DNA of 64,000 bases from Polytrichum commune (taxonomy: Eukaryota > Streptophyta > Polytrichopsida > Polytrichales > Polytrichaceae), in NCBI GenBank assembly GCA_950295325.1, contig OX485804.1:5146001-5210000 (forward strand), in the 5' to 3' direction. This document shows, one piece after another, positions 1-10,463 of the stretch. The notes under the pieces were generated by a model. That model worked only from the letters and a program-made list of their open reading frames with translations. It ran no database searches and had not been told where the DNA came from. The stretch's first letter is position 1. Each line of letters starts with the position of its first letter. The translations under genes and the position numbers were made by a program.

Positions 1-3
1 AAG

Positions 4-835
4 TTGGTGGACGAACATGAAGAATGTCAAGGCAATCCAAGAAGAGAATTGGCCCTTGATTCAAGAAAAAAGCTTAGATCATTTGTTGGCTTAGACAACT
101 ACTACCACCATTTCATTCATGGTTTTTCTAAGGTTGCTAGAACCTTAGTCAACATGTTGGAAAAAATGGCTATCCCAAGAGTGGGATGAGCCTTGTCACC
201 AAGCCTTTGGGGAGCTCAAGAGTAACTTCTCTTCACAACATGTGGTTAAGTTTCCGGGTTTTCATGAGCATGTTGAGGTGCACATGAAGGCGAAGGACTT
301 TATCATTGGCGGATGTTGATCCAAGATGGATAACCATTGCTTATAGGAGTATTAAGCTCCATGGTTGTAGAAGCTTGTCCAACTTGTGCAAGAAATGGCT
401 ATCCCAAGAATGGGATGAGCCTTGCCACCAAGTCTTTGAGGAGCTTAAGACCAAGTTCCTCTTTACCACCCGTGTTCAAGTTCGCGGAGCTTGAAAAAAC
501 CTTTTGAGGTGCATACGGGGGGCGAGTGACTTTACCATTGGCGGATGTTAATGCAAGATGGATGGCCATTGCATATGAGAGCATGAAGCTCGATGGTTCG
601 ACTTGTGGAAGAAATGGCTATCCCAAGAGTGGGATGATATTTGTCACGAGTCTTTGGGGAGCTTAAGACCAAGTTCTCTTCGCCGCCCGTGCTCAAGGTC
701 GCGGAGCTTGACAAACCTTTTGAGGTGCATACGGGGGTGAATGACGTTGCCTATGGCGGATTGTTGATGTAAGATAGATGGCCATTGCATATGCGAGCAT
801 GAAGCTCGATGGTTGTCAAAGAAGACAACCAACTC
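4..835 (+). pseudogene. RT connection / RNase H relic of F1 copy I
   Basis: The frame opens inside the RT connection, where LRSFVGLDNYYHHFIHGFSKVA is a degraded form of the conserved gypsy motif preceding RNase H. The DEPCHQ..F..LK...FSSPPVLKF block that follows, normally present once, occurs three times with frameshifts and stops. The real end of the module (PTHDKE-type motif, from about 830) follows only the last copy. No RT palm sequence is visible upstream. This cannot encode an active enzyme. Confidence 0.8.
167..835 (+). repeat. Three tandem copies of the RNase H N-terminal module (copy I)
   Basis: The landmark TGGCTATCCCAAGA recurs at 167, 396 and 615, giving units of 229, 219 and about 220 bp. 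Each unit runs from the end of the RT connection through the KPFEVHT and IAYESMKL-type motifs. All four F1 internal copies in the window carry this arrangement with similar periods, so the duplication predates their spread. Confidence 0.88.
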
Positions 836-2164
836 ATGACAAATAACTTCTTTGCCGTAGTGCATTGCTTGAAGATGTGGCGACACTAGTTGGGGTCGCA
901 CAAAGTAAAGGTCTACAAGGACAATGTGTCCTAAAAGTATTTTGACATACAAGCGCAAGTGAGCGCCAAGTCATTGCGTTGGCATGATAGCTTGGCGCTT
1001 ATGAAGGTGGATTTGGTCCACAAACCGGACCGTGGAAATGTGGTGCCGGATGCGCTAAGTAGACGGGAAGAGTTCCAAGCAATGAGAACCATCCAAACCT
1101 TGTGGCTAATGTGTGCCGGCGAAGGAAACTTGTGATGCAAGATACGGGAGGGGTAAATTTACTACCCCAAAGCACAAATGTTTTTAGGTGAGCTTCGCAA
1201 GAGCAAGGTGCTCAAAGAGGTTAAGTTGGTGGACGGATTGTTCAAGTGTAAACAAAGTCGGGTGTATGTGCCACAAGGCAAGTTGAGGCTATCGGTTTTG
1301 AAGGAAGAATGTGATAGTCCTATTGCCGGCCATAGAGGAGAAAGAAAAAGCCGCCATAGAATGGTGTCATGGGGGTACCATTGGCGGTGCATAAAGAAGG
1401 ATATAACCCACTTTGTGAAGGCTTGGATGAAGTGCCAAGTGAACCGAGCCTCTTACCAAAAGCAAGGCGGTTTCTTGCAACCGTTGCCTATCCCGTCGGG
1501 GCTATGGCATAGTATGTGCATGGACTTGATCACAAGTTTGCCGGAGTCACATGGGTATGATGCCATCTTGTTGATGGTAGAGCGGTTTGCCAAGTTGGCA
1601 CACATGGTGCCGATTGTGGGAACCGCCACCGCGTTGGAGACCGCATAGCCTTTTCTCAAAGGATGGTTGAGGCATCACGGGTTGCCACAAGTGATTGTGT
1701 GGGATCAAGATCCAAAGTTCACAAGTGCATTTTCAATGCATTTCTCTAAGGAGGTCGGAATAAAACTAAGGTTTAGCACGGCCTTGCATTCCCAAATGAA
1801 TGGGAAAGCGGAGCATGTGAATGGAGTCTTGAAGCAATACTTGAGGAACTTGGTGGGGGCGGACCAAGGAGATTGGGCGGACTATGTGGGTCGAGCGGAG
1901 TGTAATTGCAATGTAGCCACGCACTTGGCTACCAAGGGGTGGTCTTTCGTGGTGGCTTATGGAGTGGATGCGCTCCAACCTATTAACCTATCTCTCGAGG
2001 GGGCACATTCAACACTAGAGTTCAACCAAGATGGTGAGGACTTGGCCAAGGATGGTAAACAAGTCTTGGAGATGACCAAGTTGTTGGTGGAGAAAGCCCG
2101 AAGGTGCTACGGAGTGCAAATCAATGCCGGAAGACGCGAAGTGGAGTATGAGGTGGGCCAATAA
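836..2164 (+). pseudogene. RNase H end and integrase relic, F1 copy I
   Basis: After the RNase H end (836-960) and the linker with an HKPDRGNVVPDALSRR-type motif (1015-1070), an open stretch from 1178 encodes the integrase zinc-binding region and catalytic core. Visible are DSPIAGHRG, the first catalytic Asp in MDLITSLP, the second Asp in WDQDPKF and the Glu in GKAEHVNG. A TAG at 1646-1648 splits the core between the first and second Asp. The same stop is present in all four copies. The first Cys of the zinc motif is replaced (AWMKCQ). The enzyme would be inactive without readthrough. Confidence 0.85.
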
Positions 2165-2640
2165 GGTGTTGTTGAATGTGGACAACTTCACCTTGCCCAA
2201 AGGCCTTACTCCAAAAGTTCATGTCCAAAATTGGAGCTTCGTTTTCCATTGTGGAACAAGTGTTCAAGGACATGTATAAGTTGGAATTACCGCCGGAGAT
2301 CAAAGTGCATCCGACATTTCATGTCTCATTACGAAAGTCATTTTAGGACAACACCTTGTGGCCCGATCACAAGCAAGTGATTAGGCCACGTCCCAACCTT
2401 GTGGAGGTCATTTGGAACATCAAGTAAGAGGGCATCCTCAAGTGTAGGAAGCCCAAGTGAAAATGAAAGAAAATGTACAAAGGAGTACTTGGTGAAATGG
2501 TGAGGATACCATGAGAAAGAAACCGCTTGGGTGGCGGCAAGAGACATGGTGAAGACCAATGAATTGGTGAAGCACTTTGAAGAAACTAAGGCTAAGGATT
2601 CCAATAAAATGAAGCGTAGGCATTGATGAGGACATCAATC
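2165..2640 (+). pseudogene. Integrase C-terminus and chromodomain relic, F1 copy I
   Basis: Fragments in shifting frames read EIKVHPTFHVSL (GPF/tail region), then GILKCRKPK and, after frameshifts, EYLVKW.GYHEKETAWVAARDM. That is the order of a chromovirus integrase tail followed by a chromodomain, which binds modified histone tails and steers insertion to heterochromatin. Stop codons and indels break the frame. Confidence 0.75.
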
Positions 2641-3438
2641 TCCTTTAGTGGGGGAGAGACGCTAGTAGCACACTTAGCTTCGAGGTTAATTACTCCACAA
2701 CATGAACTTGTTCTTTGGCTTGAGGGAATAAAGTCCAAACTTTAGTGGTGCAAAGAGAAAAGTATGAGATGAGGTCCTAGTCTTGTACTTGTGCTTGGTT
2801 AATGGAAGAGGGGGAATAAATATGCCAAACTAGGTTGGGTAAGCCGAGTAATTGGGGGCCATGGCTTGGAGGGGCCTTGGATAAAACCAAGAAACTTCTT
2901 AGTTGTGGGCTTGTCCGGGCGGGGGCAAGGTGATGGCACGTGCTCATAAAAGTGCTACCCGCGAGCTAACGAGAGTTGGCGCATGGGAGTCATGAACCCA
3001 TGTCTCGAAAGAGCAAAGTGGGAACCGAGTCGGGCGGGACTTGGCATCACCCCCGTGCGATCGAGGCGTGGCTTAACAATGGAAAGCCATCTCGGACTTG
3101 CAACCGAGACAACTTAGTGGAAGCGTTGAGGTCTCGCCTAGATGTGTCACGTTAGGCTAGTGGAGCCTAACGGGGGAGGCCCCAAAGGAGGGGCAACCCA
3201 AGTGAGTCCCAAAGTAGGTGGGTCTAGTATAGGTTAGGTCCTTGGAGGAGTTCCAAGGTCGCTAACGGAACACCTAGTAACGACACCTTTGGGACTATGC
3301 CAAATTTAAAGATGCATTGTGGGGGTCGCGCCCTAAGGTAAACACAATGCCGCACCATAGAGGATGGCAACTTGAGAATTGGTGTGCCGACTACGAGTAT
3401 AGTCGATGAGGGCATCGACTCCGTTTGGTGGGGGTGAG
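2641..3438 (+). other. Non-coding 3' internal region of F1 copy I, ending in polypurine tract
   Basis: About 800 bp between the chromodomain and the 3' LTR without a credible coding frame. It is conserved in all four copies, G-rich on the plus strand, and ends with GGTGGGGGTGAG (3427-3438), the polypurine tract priming plus-strand synthesis, directly against the LTR. Confidence 0.75.
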
Positions 3439-4411
3439 TGTCGCGCACCTCTCCATGAGGAGTGGCCGAAACACCATGGGCACAAGGGGGACCCCGGAGT
3501 GACACCCGGGACTTGTGGCGCCGTTGGTGAGAGGGCCCAAATGATCCTAGTGTGGGTGAGGGCCCCGGGCGTTGGGAACGCCTCCCACCCACGAAGACTA
3601 GGAGGCACAAGGGTAAGGCCATGAGCTATGCGTAGCTCATGGCGTGGTGATTCTAGAAAGCTCAAGAACACCTCAATCGGAGGTGTGAGCTAGGAGTTAT
3701 GGCCATTTGAGTGGGGCGCTGTCCCGGGACAGCGCCCTGGTACAGCAGTGCCTGGGAGTGATTTCCGGGACTGCCAAGGTTCAAACAGGCATAACTTCCT
3801 CAATACTTGCCCGAATGGGGCAAGTGAGGAGTCCATCGGCATCTACGTGAAGCGTAGATGAAGATGGAGTGGTTGATTGTTATGATGAGACATCATACAA
3901 GGAAGTTATGATGGTCTGAAGCTGCTGGGGGGGTTCTAGGCCCAGCAGCTAAAGGAAAATGTCCACTTGGCCCCAACTCTTGGTAGAGAGACAAGAGGTT
4001 GGTTGACGGTGGGGTAGGGGCCCCGCGTGAAGTCCTAGAGGCTTATATGGGTGAGGTGGTGTGGCCTCACCCACCCGAGGCCGAACGGCACGGCCTCCAT
4101 GGGCATTGGCCCATTGTGAGGCCATAGTTGCCTAGTATGGTTCGGGTTGTTGTAGTGTTGCTCCGGCAACGCGATGATCAACATAGGATTGGACTTCCAT
4201 GGATGGAAGTCCACATTGGGGAAATGGGTTACCGATTAAGGGGTGAGTCCCAAAAGCAAAGTAGGAGGGTTGGTTCCCTCCTATGAACTATTGGTCCGGG
4301 GTAAGAGGAGCTATCCATTAGCATGGCGGAATGCGAATGGTTAGCGCTCGTAACCTTTGCTAGAAACGAAAATTGGCAAGATTATTAAGGGACCTAGCAA
4401 GGGTTGCGACA
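3439..4411 (+). repeat. F1 LTR A (973 bp)
   Basis: Full-length LTR with TGTCGC at the start and GCGACA at the end. It is the 3' LTR of copy I. It contains several strong palindromes, for example a 24-bp perfect one at 3714-3737 and a 22-bp perfect one at 4191-4212. It is followed not by host DNA but by a 114-bp stub of F1 internal tail and a second LTR. Confidence 0.95.
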
Positions 4412-4525
4412 GTCGCGCCCTAAGGTAAACACAATGCCGCACCATAGAGGATGGCAACTTGAGAATTGGTGTGCCGACTACGAGTATAGTCGATGAGGGC
4501 ATCGACTCCGTTTGGTGGGGGTGAG
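4412..4525 (+). other. 114-bp stub of F1 internal tail between two LTRs
   Basis: This stub equals the last 114 bp of the F1 internal region (compare 3325-3438) including the polypurine tract. It starts GTCGC immediately after the exact end of LTR A. This is best explained by the copy I element having inserted into the tail of an older F1 element whose 3' LTR is LTR B. A matching GTCGC target duplication would then lie left of the window. Confidence 0.8.
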
Positions 4526-5498
4526 TGTCGCGCACCTCTCCATGAGGAGTGGCCGAAACACCATGGGCACAAGGGGGACCCCGGAGTGACACCCGGGACT
4601 TGTGGCGCCGTTGGTGAGAGGGCCCAAGTGATCCTAGTGTGGGTGAGGGCCCCGGGCGTTGGGAACGCCTCCCACCCACGGAGACTAGGAGGCACAAGGG
4701 CAAGGCCATGAGCTATGCGTAGCTCATGGCGTGGTGATTCTAGAATGCTCAAGAACACCTCAATCGGAGGTGTGAGCTAGGAGTTATGGCCATTTGAGTG
4801 GGGCGCTGTCCCGGGACAGCGCCCTGGTACAGCAGTGCCTGGGAGTGATTCCCAGGACTGCCAAGGTTCAAACAGGCATAACTTCCTCACCACTTGCCCG
4901 AATGGGGCAAGTGAGGAGTCCATCGGCATCTACGTGAAGCGTAGATGAAGATGGAGTGGTCAAGTGTTAGCATTCAACATCATACAAGGAAGTTATGATG
5001 GTCTGAAGCTGCTGGGGGCTTCTAGGCCCAGCGGCTAAGGGAAAATGTCCACTTGGCCCCAACTCTTGGTAGAGAGACAAGAGGTTGGTTGACGGTGGGG
5101 TAGGGGCCCCGCGTAGAGTCCTAGAGGCTTATATGGGTGAGGTGGTGTGGCCTCACCCACCCGAGGCCGAACGGCAAGGCTTCCATGGGCATTGGCCCAT
5201 TGTGAGGCCATAGTTGCCTAGTATGGTTCGGGTTGTTGTAGTGTTGCTCCGGCAATGCAATGATCAACATGGGATTGGACTTCCATGGATGGAAGTCCAC
5301 ATCGAGGAATGGGTTACCGATTAAGGGGTGAGTCCCGAAAGCAAAGTAGGAGGGTTGGTTCCCTCCTATGAACTATAAGGTCCGGGGTAGGAGGAGCTAA
5401 TCATTAGCATGGCGGAATGCGAATGGTTAGCGCTCGTAACCTTTGCTAGAATTGAAAATTGGCAAGATTGTGAAGGGGGGCTAGCAAGGGTTGCGACA
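4526..5498 (+). repeat. F1 LTR B (973 bp)
   Basis: Full-length LTR with intact TGTCGC/GCGACA ends, preceded by a polypurine tract, so a 3' LTR. Right of it (5499) begins F2 LTR sequence, so this F1 element or array inserted into the F2 5' LTR. The expected right target duplication is GTGAA at 5499-5503; the left partner is outside the window. Confidence 0.95.
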
Positions 5499-5631
5499 GT
5501 GAAGGTTTAGTGGATAGGATAAGGTCCTATTAAGTAGGAGAGGGTGTGAGGGGTTGTGGTTTTTGGGTGCCCTCTCCCTCTCTTCTCTCTCTCTCTCTCT
5601 CCCTCCTCTAAGAAAAATTGAGCTCTTAGAG
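5499..5631 (+). mobile_element. Fragment of F2 5' LTR between two F1 insertions
   Basis: These bases match 18,343-18,478 of the F2 3' LTR, including the CT-rich microsatellite (about 5571-5613) and the AGCTCTTAGAG segment. The fragment ends in TAGAG, the target duplication of the F1 element that follows. The LTR continues at 12,691. Confidence 0.88.
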
Positions 5632-6605
5632 TGTCGCGCACCTCTCCATGAGGAGTGGCCGAAACACCATGGGCACAAGGGGGACCCCGGAGTGACACCC
5701 GGGACTTGTGGCGCCGATGGTGAGAGGGCCCAAATGATCCTAGTGTGGGTGAGGGCCCCGGGCGTTGGGAACGCCTCCCACCCACGGAGACTAGGAGGCA
5801 TGAGGGTGAGGCCATGAGCTATGCGTAGCTCATGGCGTGGTGATTCTAGAATGCTCAAGATCACCTCAATCGGAGGGGTGAGCTAGGAGTTATGGCCATT
5901 TGAGTGGGGTGCTGTCCCGGGACAGCGCCCTGGTACAGCAGTGCCTGGGAGTGATTCCCGGGACTGCCAAGGTTCAAACAGGCATAACTTCCTCAAGACT
6001 TGCCTGAATGGGGCAAGTGAGGAGTCCATCGGCATCTACGTGAAACGTAGATGAAGATGGAGTGGTTGGTGGTTATGATCAGACATCATACAAGGAAGTT
6101 ATGATGGTCTGAAGCTGCAGGGTGGGTTCTAGGCCCAGCAGCTAAGGGAAAATGTCCACTTGGCCCCAACTCTTGGTAGAGAGACAAGAGGTTGGTTGAC
6201 GGTGGGGTAGGGGCCCCGCGTGAAGTCCTAGAGGCTTATATGGGTGAGGTGGTGTGGCCTCACCCACCCGAGGCCGAACGGCAAGGCCTCCATGGGCATT
6301 GGCCCATTGTGAGGCCATAGTTGCCTAGTATGGTTCGGGTTGTTGTAGTGTTGCTCCGGCAATGCGATGATCAACATGGGATTGGACTTCCATGGATGGA
6401 AGTCCACATCTAGGAATGGGTTACCGATTAAGGGGTGAGTCCCGAAAGCAAAGTAGGAGGGTTGGTTCCCTCCTATGAACTATAAGGTCCGGGGTAGGAG
6501 GAGCTAATCATTAGCATGGCGGAATGCGAATGGTTAGCGCTCGTAACCTTTGCTAGAATTGAAAATTGGCAAGATTGTCAAGGGGGGCTAGCAAGGGTTG
6601 CGACA
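5632..6605 (+). repeat. F1 LTR C, 5' LTR of complete element
   Basis: Ends TGTCGC...GCGACA. It appears identical to LTR D and shares sub-family marks with it against the other LTRs, such as a G-to-T change in the inverted GGCGCTGTCCC palindrome. It carries the U3 promoter, but I cannot place a TATA box or transcription start with confidence. Confidence 0.95.
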
Positions 6606-6607
6606 CT

Positions 6608-6627
6608 TGGTATCAGAGCAGGGTTCC
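6608..6627 (+). other. Primer binding site, tRNA-iMet type
   Basis: TGGTATCAGAGC and the following eight bases lie two bases after the 5' LTR. This is the usual plant complement to the 3' end of initiator methionine tRNA and primes minus-strand DNA synthesis. Confidence 0.93.
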
Positions 6628-6646
6628 AATATTTTGAGCTAGCACT

Positions 6647-7250
6647 TTGAGGGAGACATGGCTATCAAACCTGAGGGTTATTATGGTGAGCCCGGGTTTT
6701 CCAAAAGGTTGTAAGGCTCAAATTGGAACAAAGATCATGTGTAAATGGAATTTAACCATACCATTGGTTCTAATGACAATGGTGGGCACTAAGGTGGATT
6801 CGGTAAGAAAAATGGAGGAGTGCTTTGAAAAAGGCTCCCTCAAACCTCAAAAAAACATTTGGGGCCTAGAATACCGAAAGGACCCAAAACCTTGGAGGGC
6901 ATTAATGTTGGATTGAAATTTCAATTCGAAATGCTTGGAAGGTATTGATGTTGGAATGAATTTGGTGCTAATGAGGCACCCGGGGCTTCTTAAGGCCTAT
7001 GTGCGCTATTCAAACGCACAAATGAAGGATACACCTAAAACGGACGAGCTTTCTAAGAAATGCATCCTTTTAGGTGGGGTTTTAAAAGCGGGTGGTGGAT
7101 GCCTTGTTTAAGTCCCCAAGGCTTCTTGAGGACATGGTGGGGACCATCAAATTTGCAAGAGCATTGAAGCCGATGGTCCCCAAGAGAAGTTTGGCGGCGC
7201 ATCACCACAAGTGGCTTTAGCCAAATTAGGTCCCAAAGAAATGAGTGCAA
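6647..7250 (+). pseudogene. gag relic of F1 complete element
   Basis: About 600 bp with short open frames. The first carries RKMEECFEK (an N-terminal helical segment better preserved in copy IV). A later part around 7000-7160 corresponds to the copy IV segment LKAYMCEFHTQMNG...KMFKTPKHLEDV, which resembles the end of a retrotransposon gag capsid domain. The capsid core is largely missing and no zinc knuckle is visible. The assignment to gag rests on position and weak resemblance. Confidence 0.55.
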
Positions 7251-7272
7251 ATTGTTTGGTCCATTTTACTTA

Positions 7273-7600
7273 GGCAAAACATGTTGGTGCCGCGGACGGA
7301 ATGTTGAAAGGTGGCTTTATGCTTCCAAAGCAAATCATACTTGTGCCGCGGACGGAATATTGGGAGGTGGGTTTGTCCTACCAAGGCAATTTATGTTCGT
7401 GCCGCGGACGGAGTGTGGGAAGGTGGCTTTGTGCTACCAAGGCAAAACATGTTTGCTTTGCGGACAAATTATTAGAAATTGGTTTTGTGGCACCAAACCA
7501 ATTTGTTCCGCGGACGAAATGTTTAAAGTTGGCTTTGCGGACCAAGCCAAGCCAAGTTGCCGAGGACCGAATCTAAGACGATGGCATTGTGGCCAAGGCT
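7273..7600 (+). repeat. ~56-bp GC-rich tandem repeat in F1 5' internal region
   Basis: The motif CCGCGGACGGA recurs about every 56 bp (near 7290, 7346, 7402, then degenerate at 7459, 7509 and 7561), each time within a GGCAAA...GTGCCGCGGACGGA...GTGGCTTTGTG unit. The period is not a multiple of three, so it is not a protein repeat. Equivalent arrays with fewer units occur in copies III and IV. Confidence 0.85.
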
Positions 7601-7799
7601 AGTAGCCTTAAGCCAAGGCCAAATCTTTTGTACCTTGAGGCTCAATGAATGAGAGAAATGTCTCATGTGCTGACAAAGAGGCAATGGACTCTTTCATGAG
7701 CCCAAAGCTCATAAGGGGGTTGGGGCTTGTCGACACATAGAGCGGGCAAGCCCACCAAGGTGCGGTTTGCAAAGGGCGAACCGCATGAAGCAAAGGAAG

Positions 7800-8250
7800 C
7801 CGCGATGCATGTAACCTTTCAATGTGGGACATTGAATTTTGTCAAAATTTCACACCATGTGAAATTAATAAGGTGCATGTCATTGTAAAGGTCACCTTTT
7901 TTGAAACTCACATGATAGATGTGAGGCCGAAGCCGGTGTGCTTGCGGTGCATTATGATGTGTCATAATGGCAAAGAGATGAAGTTCAAATTGATAAGGAC
8001 TCCTATGGTAGGAGGACCCAAGTTGAATTTGGTCTTAATGGACCAAATGAAAAATGGCCAACATAATAGTCGTGGTTCAATTGGAGCAACTCGATAGAAC
8101 TTATGGGGAGGCTAGGAAAGATGGGCCTCCCCTAAACCACTTTGGTGGGATGTTGGGGAGATACAATGATGTATTCACCAATGTGTTGCCCAAAAGTTAC
8201 CGCCAAGAAATGAAAATAACTTTGCTCAACAAGATATTGAGTTCTAGAGG
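7800..8250 (+). pseudogene. Protease end / protease-RT linker relic, with RT core deleted
   Basis: The stretch encodes FETHMIDVR...NGKE.KFKL.RTPMVGGPKLNL (7890-8030) and then RYNDVFTNVLPK (8160-8195), the normal run-up to gypsy RT. Within about 50 bp the sequence is already at the RT connection (8250 onward). Normally well over 500 bp of RT, including the catalytic Asp-Asp motif, separate these landmarks. The same short junction is present in copies III and IV, so the deletion is ancestral. Confidence 0.75.
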
Positions 8251-8253
8251 TAT

Positions 8254-9110
8254 GTGGTGACAAAGGAAGTTGGTGACAAACATGAAGAATATCAAGGCCA
8301 TCCAAAAGGAGAATTGGTCCTTAACTCAAGAAAATGGCTTAGGTCATTTGTTGGCCTAGCCAACTACTACCACCACTTCATTCGAGGTTTTTCTAAGGTT
8401 GCTAGGACCTTAGTCAATTTGTTGAAAAAATGGCTATCCCAAGAGTGGGATGAGCCTTGTCACCAAGCCTTTGGGAAGCTCAAGAGCAAGTTCTCTTCAC
8501 AAGATGTGGTTAAGTTTCCGGGTTTTCATAAGCATTTTGAGGTGCACATGGAGACGAAGGACTTTATCATTGGCGGATGTTGATCCAAGATGGATGACCA
8601 TTGCTTATGAGAGCATTAAGCTTCATGGTTGTCGAACCTTGTCCGGCTTGTACAAGAAATGGCTATCCCAAGAGTGGGATGAGCCGTGCCACCAAGCCAT
8701 TGGGGAGCTTAAGACGAAGTTCTCTTCGCCGCCCGTGCTCAAGTTCGCGGAGTTTGACATACCTTTTAAGGTGCATACGGGGGCGAGGGACTTTATTTGG
8801 CGGATGTTGATGTAAAAAAAAAAACGGCCATTGCATATGGGAGCATGAAGCTCGATGGTTGTCCGACTTGTGAAAGAAATGGCTATCCCAAGAGTGGGAC
8901 TAGCCTTGTCACCAAGTCTTTGGGGAGCTTAAGAGCAAATTCTCTTCGCCGCCCGTGCTCAAGTTCGTGGAGTTTGACAAACCTTTTGAGGTGCTTACGG
9001 GGGTGAGTAACTTTGCCAATGATGGATTGTTAATGTAAGATGGATGGCCTTTGCATATGGGGGCTTGAGGCTCGATGGTTGTCAAAGAAGACAACCAACT
9101 CATGACAAAG
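8254..9110 (+). pseudogene. RT connection and triplicated RNase H start, complete F1 element
   Basis: SFVGLANYYHHFIRGFSKVA marks the RT connection at about 8345-8405. Three tandem modules follow, with the TGGCTATCCCAAGA landmark at 8431, 8660 and 8880 (periods 229 and 220 bp). Frames shift between modules, including a poly-A run at 8815-8824. The final module passes into the PTHDKE-type motif at about 9095. Confidence 0.85.
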
Positions 9111-10463
9111 AATTTCTTTGCCGTAGTGCATTGCTTGAAGATGTGGCGACATTATTTGGGGTTGCACAAAGCAAAGGTCTACATGGACAATGTGTCCTAA
9201 AAGTATTTTAACATATACAAGCGCAAGTGAGCGCCAACTCATTGCGGTGGCATGATAGTTTGGCGCTTACGAAGGTGGATTTGGTCCACAAACCGGACCG
9301 TGGAAATGTGGTGCCGGATGCGCTAAGTAGACGGGAAGAGTTCCAAGCAATGAGAACCATCCAAACCTTGTGGCTAATGTGTGCCGGCAAATGAAACTTG
9401 TGATGCAAGATACGGGAGGGATAAATTAACTACCCCAAAGCACAAAAGCTTTTAGGTGAGCTTCGCAAGAGCAAGGTGCTCAAAGAGGTTAAGTTGGTGG
9501 ACGGATTGTTCAAGTGCAAGCAAAGTTGGGTGTATGTGCCACAAGGCAAGTAGAGGCTATCGGTTTTGAAGGAGGAATTTGATAGTCCTATGCCGGCCTT
9601 AGAGGAGAAAGAAAAAAATCGCCATAGAATGGTATCATGGAGGTACCATTGGCGGTGCATAAAGGAAGATATAGCCCACTTTGTGAAGGCTTGAATCAAA
9701 GTGCCAAGTGAACTGAGCCTCTTACCAAAAGCAAGGCGGCTTCTTGCAACCGTTGCCTATCCCGTCGGCGCCATGGCATAGTATGTGCATGGACTTGATC
9801 ACAAGTTTGCCGGAGTCACATGGGTATGATGCCATCTTGTTGATGGTAGAGCGGTTTGCCAAGTTGGCACACATGATGCCGATTGTGGGAACCGCCACCG
9901 CGTTGGAGACCGCATAGCCTTTTCTCAAAGGATGGTTGAGGCATCACGGGTTGCCACAAGTGATTGTGTGGGATCAAGATCCAAAGTTCACAAGTGCATT
10001 TTCAATGCATTTCTCTAAGGAGGTCGGAATGAAACTAAGGTTTAGCACGGCCTTGCATTCGCAAATGAATGGGAAAGCGGAGCATGTGAATGGAGTCTTG
10101 AAGCAATACTTGAGGAACTTGGTGGGGGCGGACCAAGGAGATTGGGCGGACTATGTGGGTCGAGCGGAGTGTAATTGCAATGTAGCCACGCACTTGGCTA
10201 CCAAGGGGTGGTCTTTCGTGGTGGCTTATGGAGTGGATGCGCTCCAACCTATTAACCTAGCTCTCGAGGGGGCACATTCAACACTAGAGTTCAACCAAGA
10301 TGGTGAGGACTTGGCCAAGGATGGTAAACAAGTCTTGGAGATGACCAAGTTGTTGGTGGAGAAAGCCCGAAGGTGCTACGGAGTGCTAGTAAATGCCGGA
10401 AGACGCGAAGTGGAGAATGAGGTGGGCCAAAAGGTGTTGTTGAATGTGAACAACTTCACTTAG
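9110..10463 (+). pseudogene. RNase H end and integrase relic, complete F1 element
   Basis: The layout matches copy I: linker with the VPDALSRR-type motif (about 9300-9350), zinc-binding region (9450-9720), and core with [15 protein letters not shown] and GKAEHVNG. It has the shared TAG at about 9915 and an extra stop (AAG TAG AGG, where other copies read AAG TTG AGG) at about 9550. The open part 9936-10463 is nearly identical to copy I. A further TAG at about 10,460, where copy I reads TTG, closes the frame before the GPF region. Confidence 0.85.

Larger units (their letters stand above)
1..3438 (+). mobile_element. F1 retrotransposon, internal copy I (5' end outside window)
   Basis: This is the 3' part of the internal region of an F1 Ty3/gypsy chromovirus-type element whose 5' LTR lies left of the window. 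In order it holds an RT thumb/connection relic, three tandem copies of the start of RNase H, a broken integrase, a broken chromodomain and about 800 bp of non-coding 3' leader ending in the polypurine tract at 3427-3438. It joins LTR A at 3439. It is closest to copy IV: the first 600 bp match 27,320 onward almost base for base, with a constant offset of 27,319. Confidence 0.9.

Noticed and set aside
3333-3671. Recurrent open frames (72-156 codons, both strands) across F1 LTRs and tails, at 3224-3671, 4341-4758, 11425-11944, 24547-25063 and 30478-30994
   Set aside because: They overlap LTR ends, the polypurine tract and non-coding tail. They recur only because the LTR is repeated and GC-rich, and they lack any domain motif.
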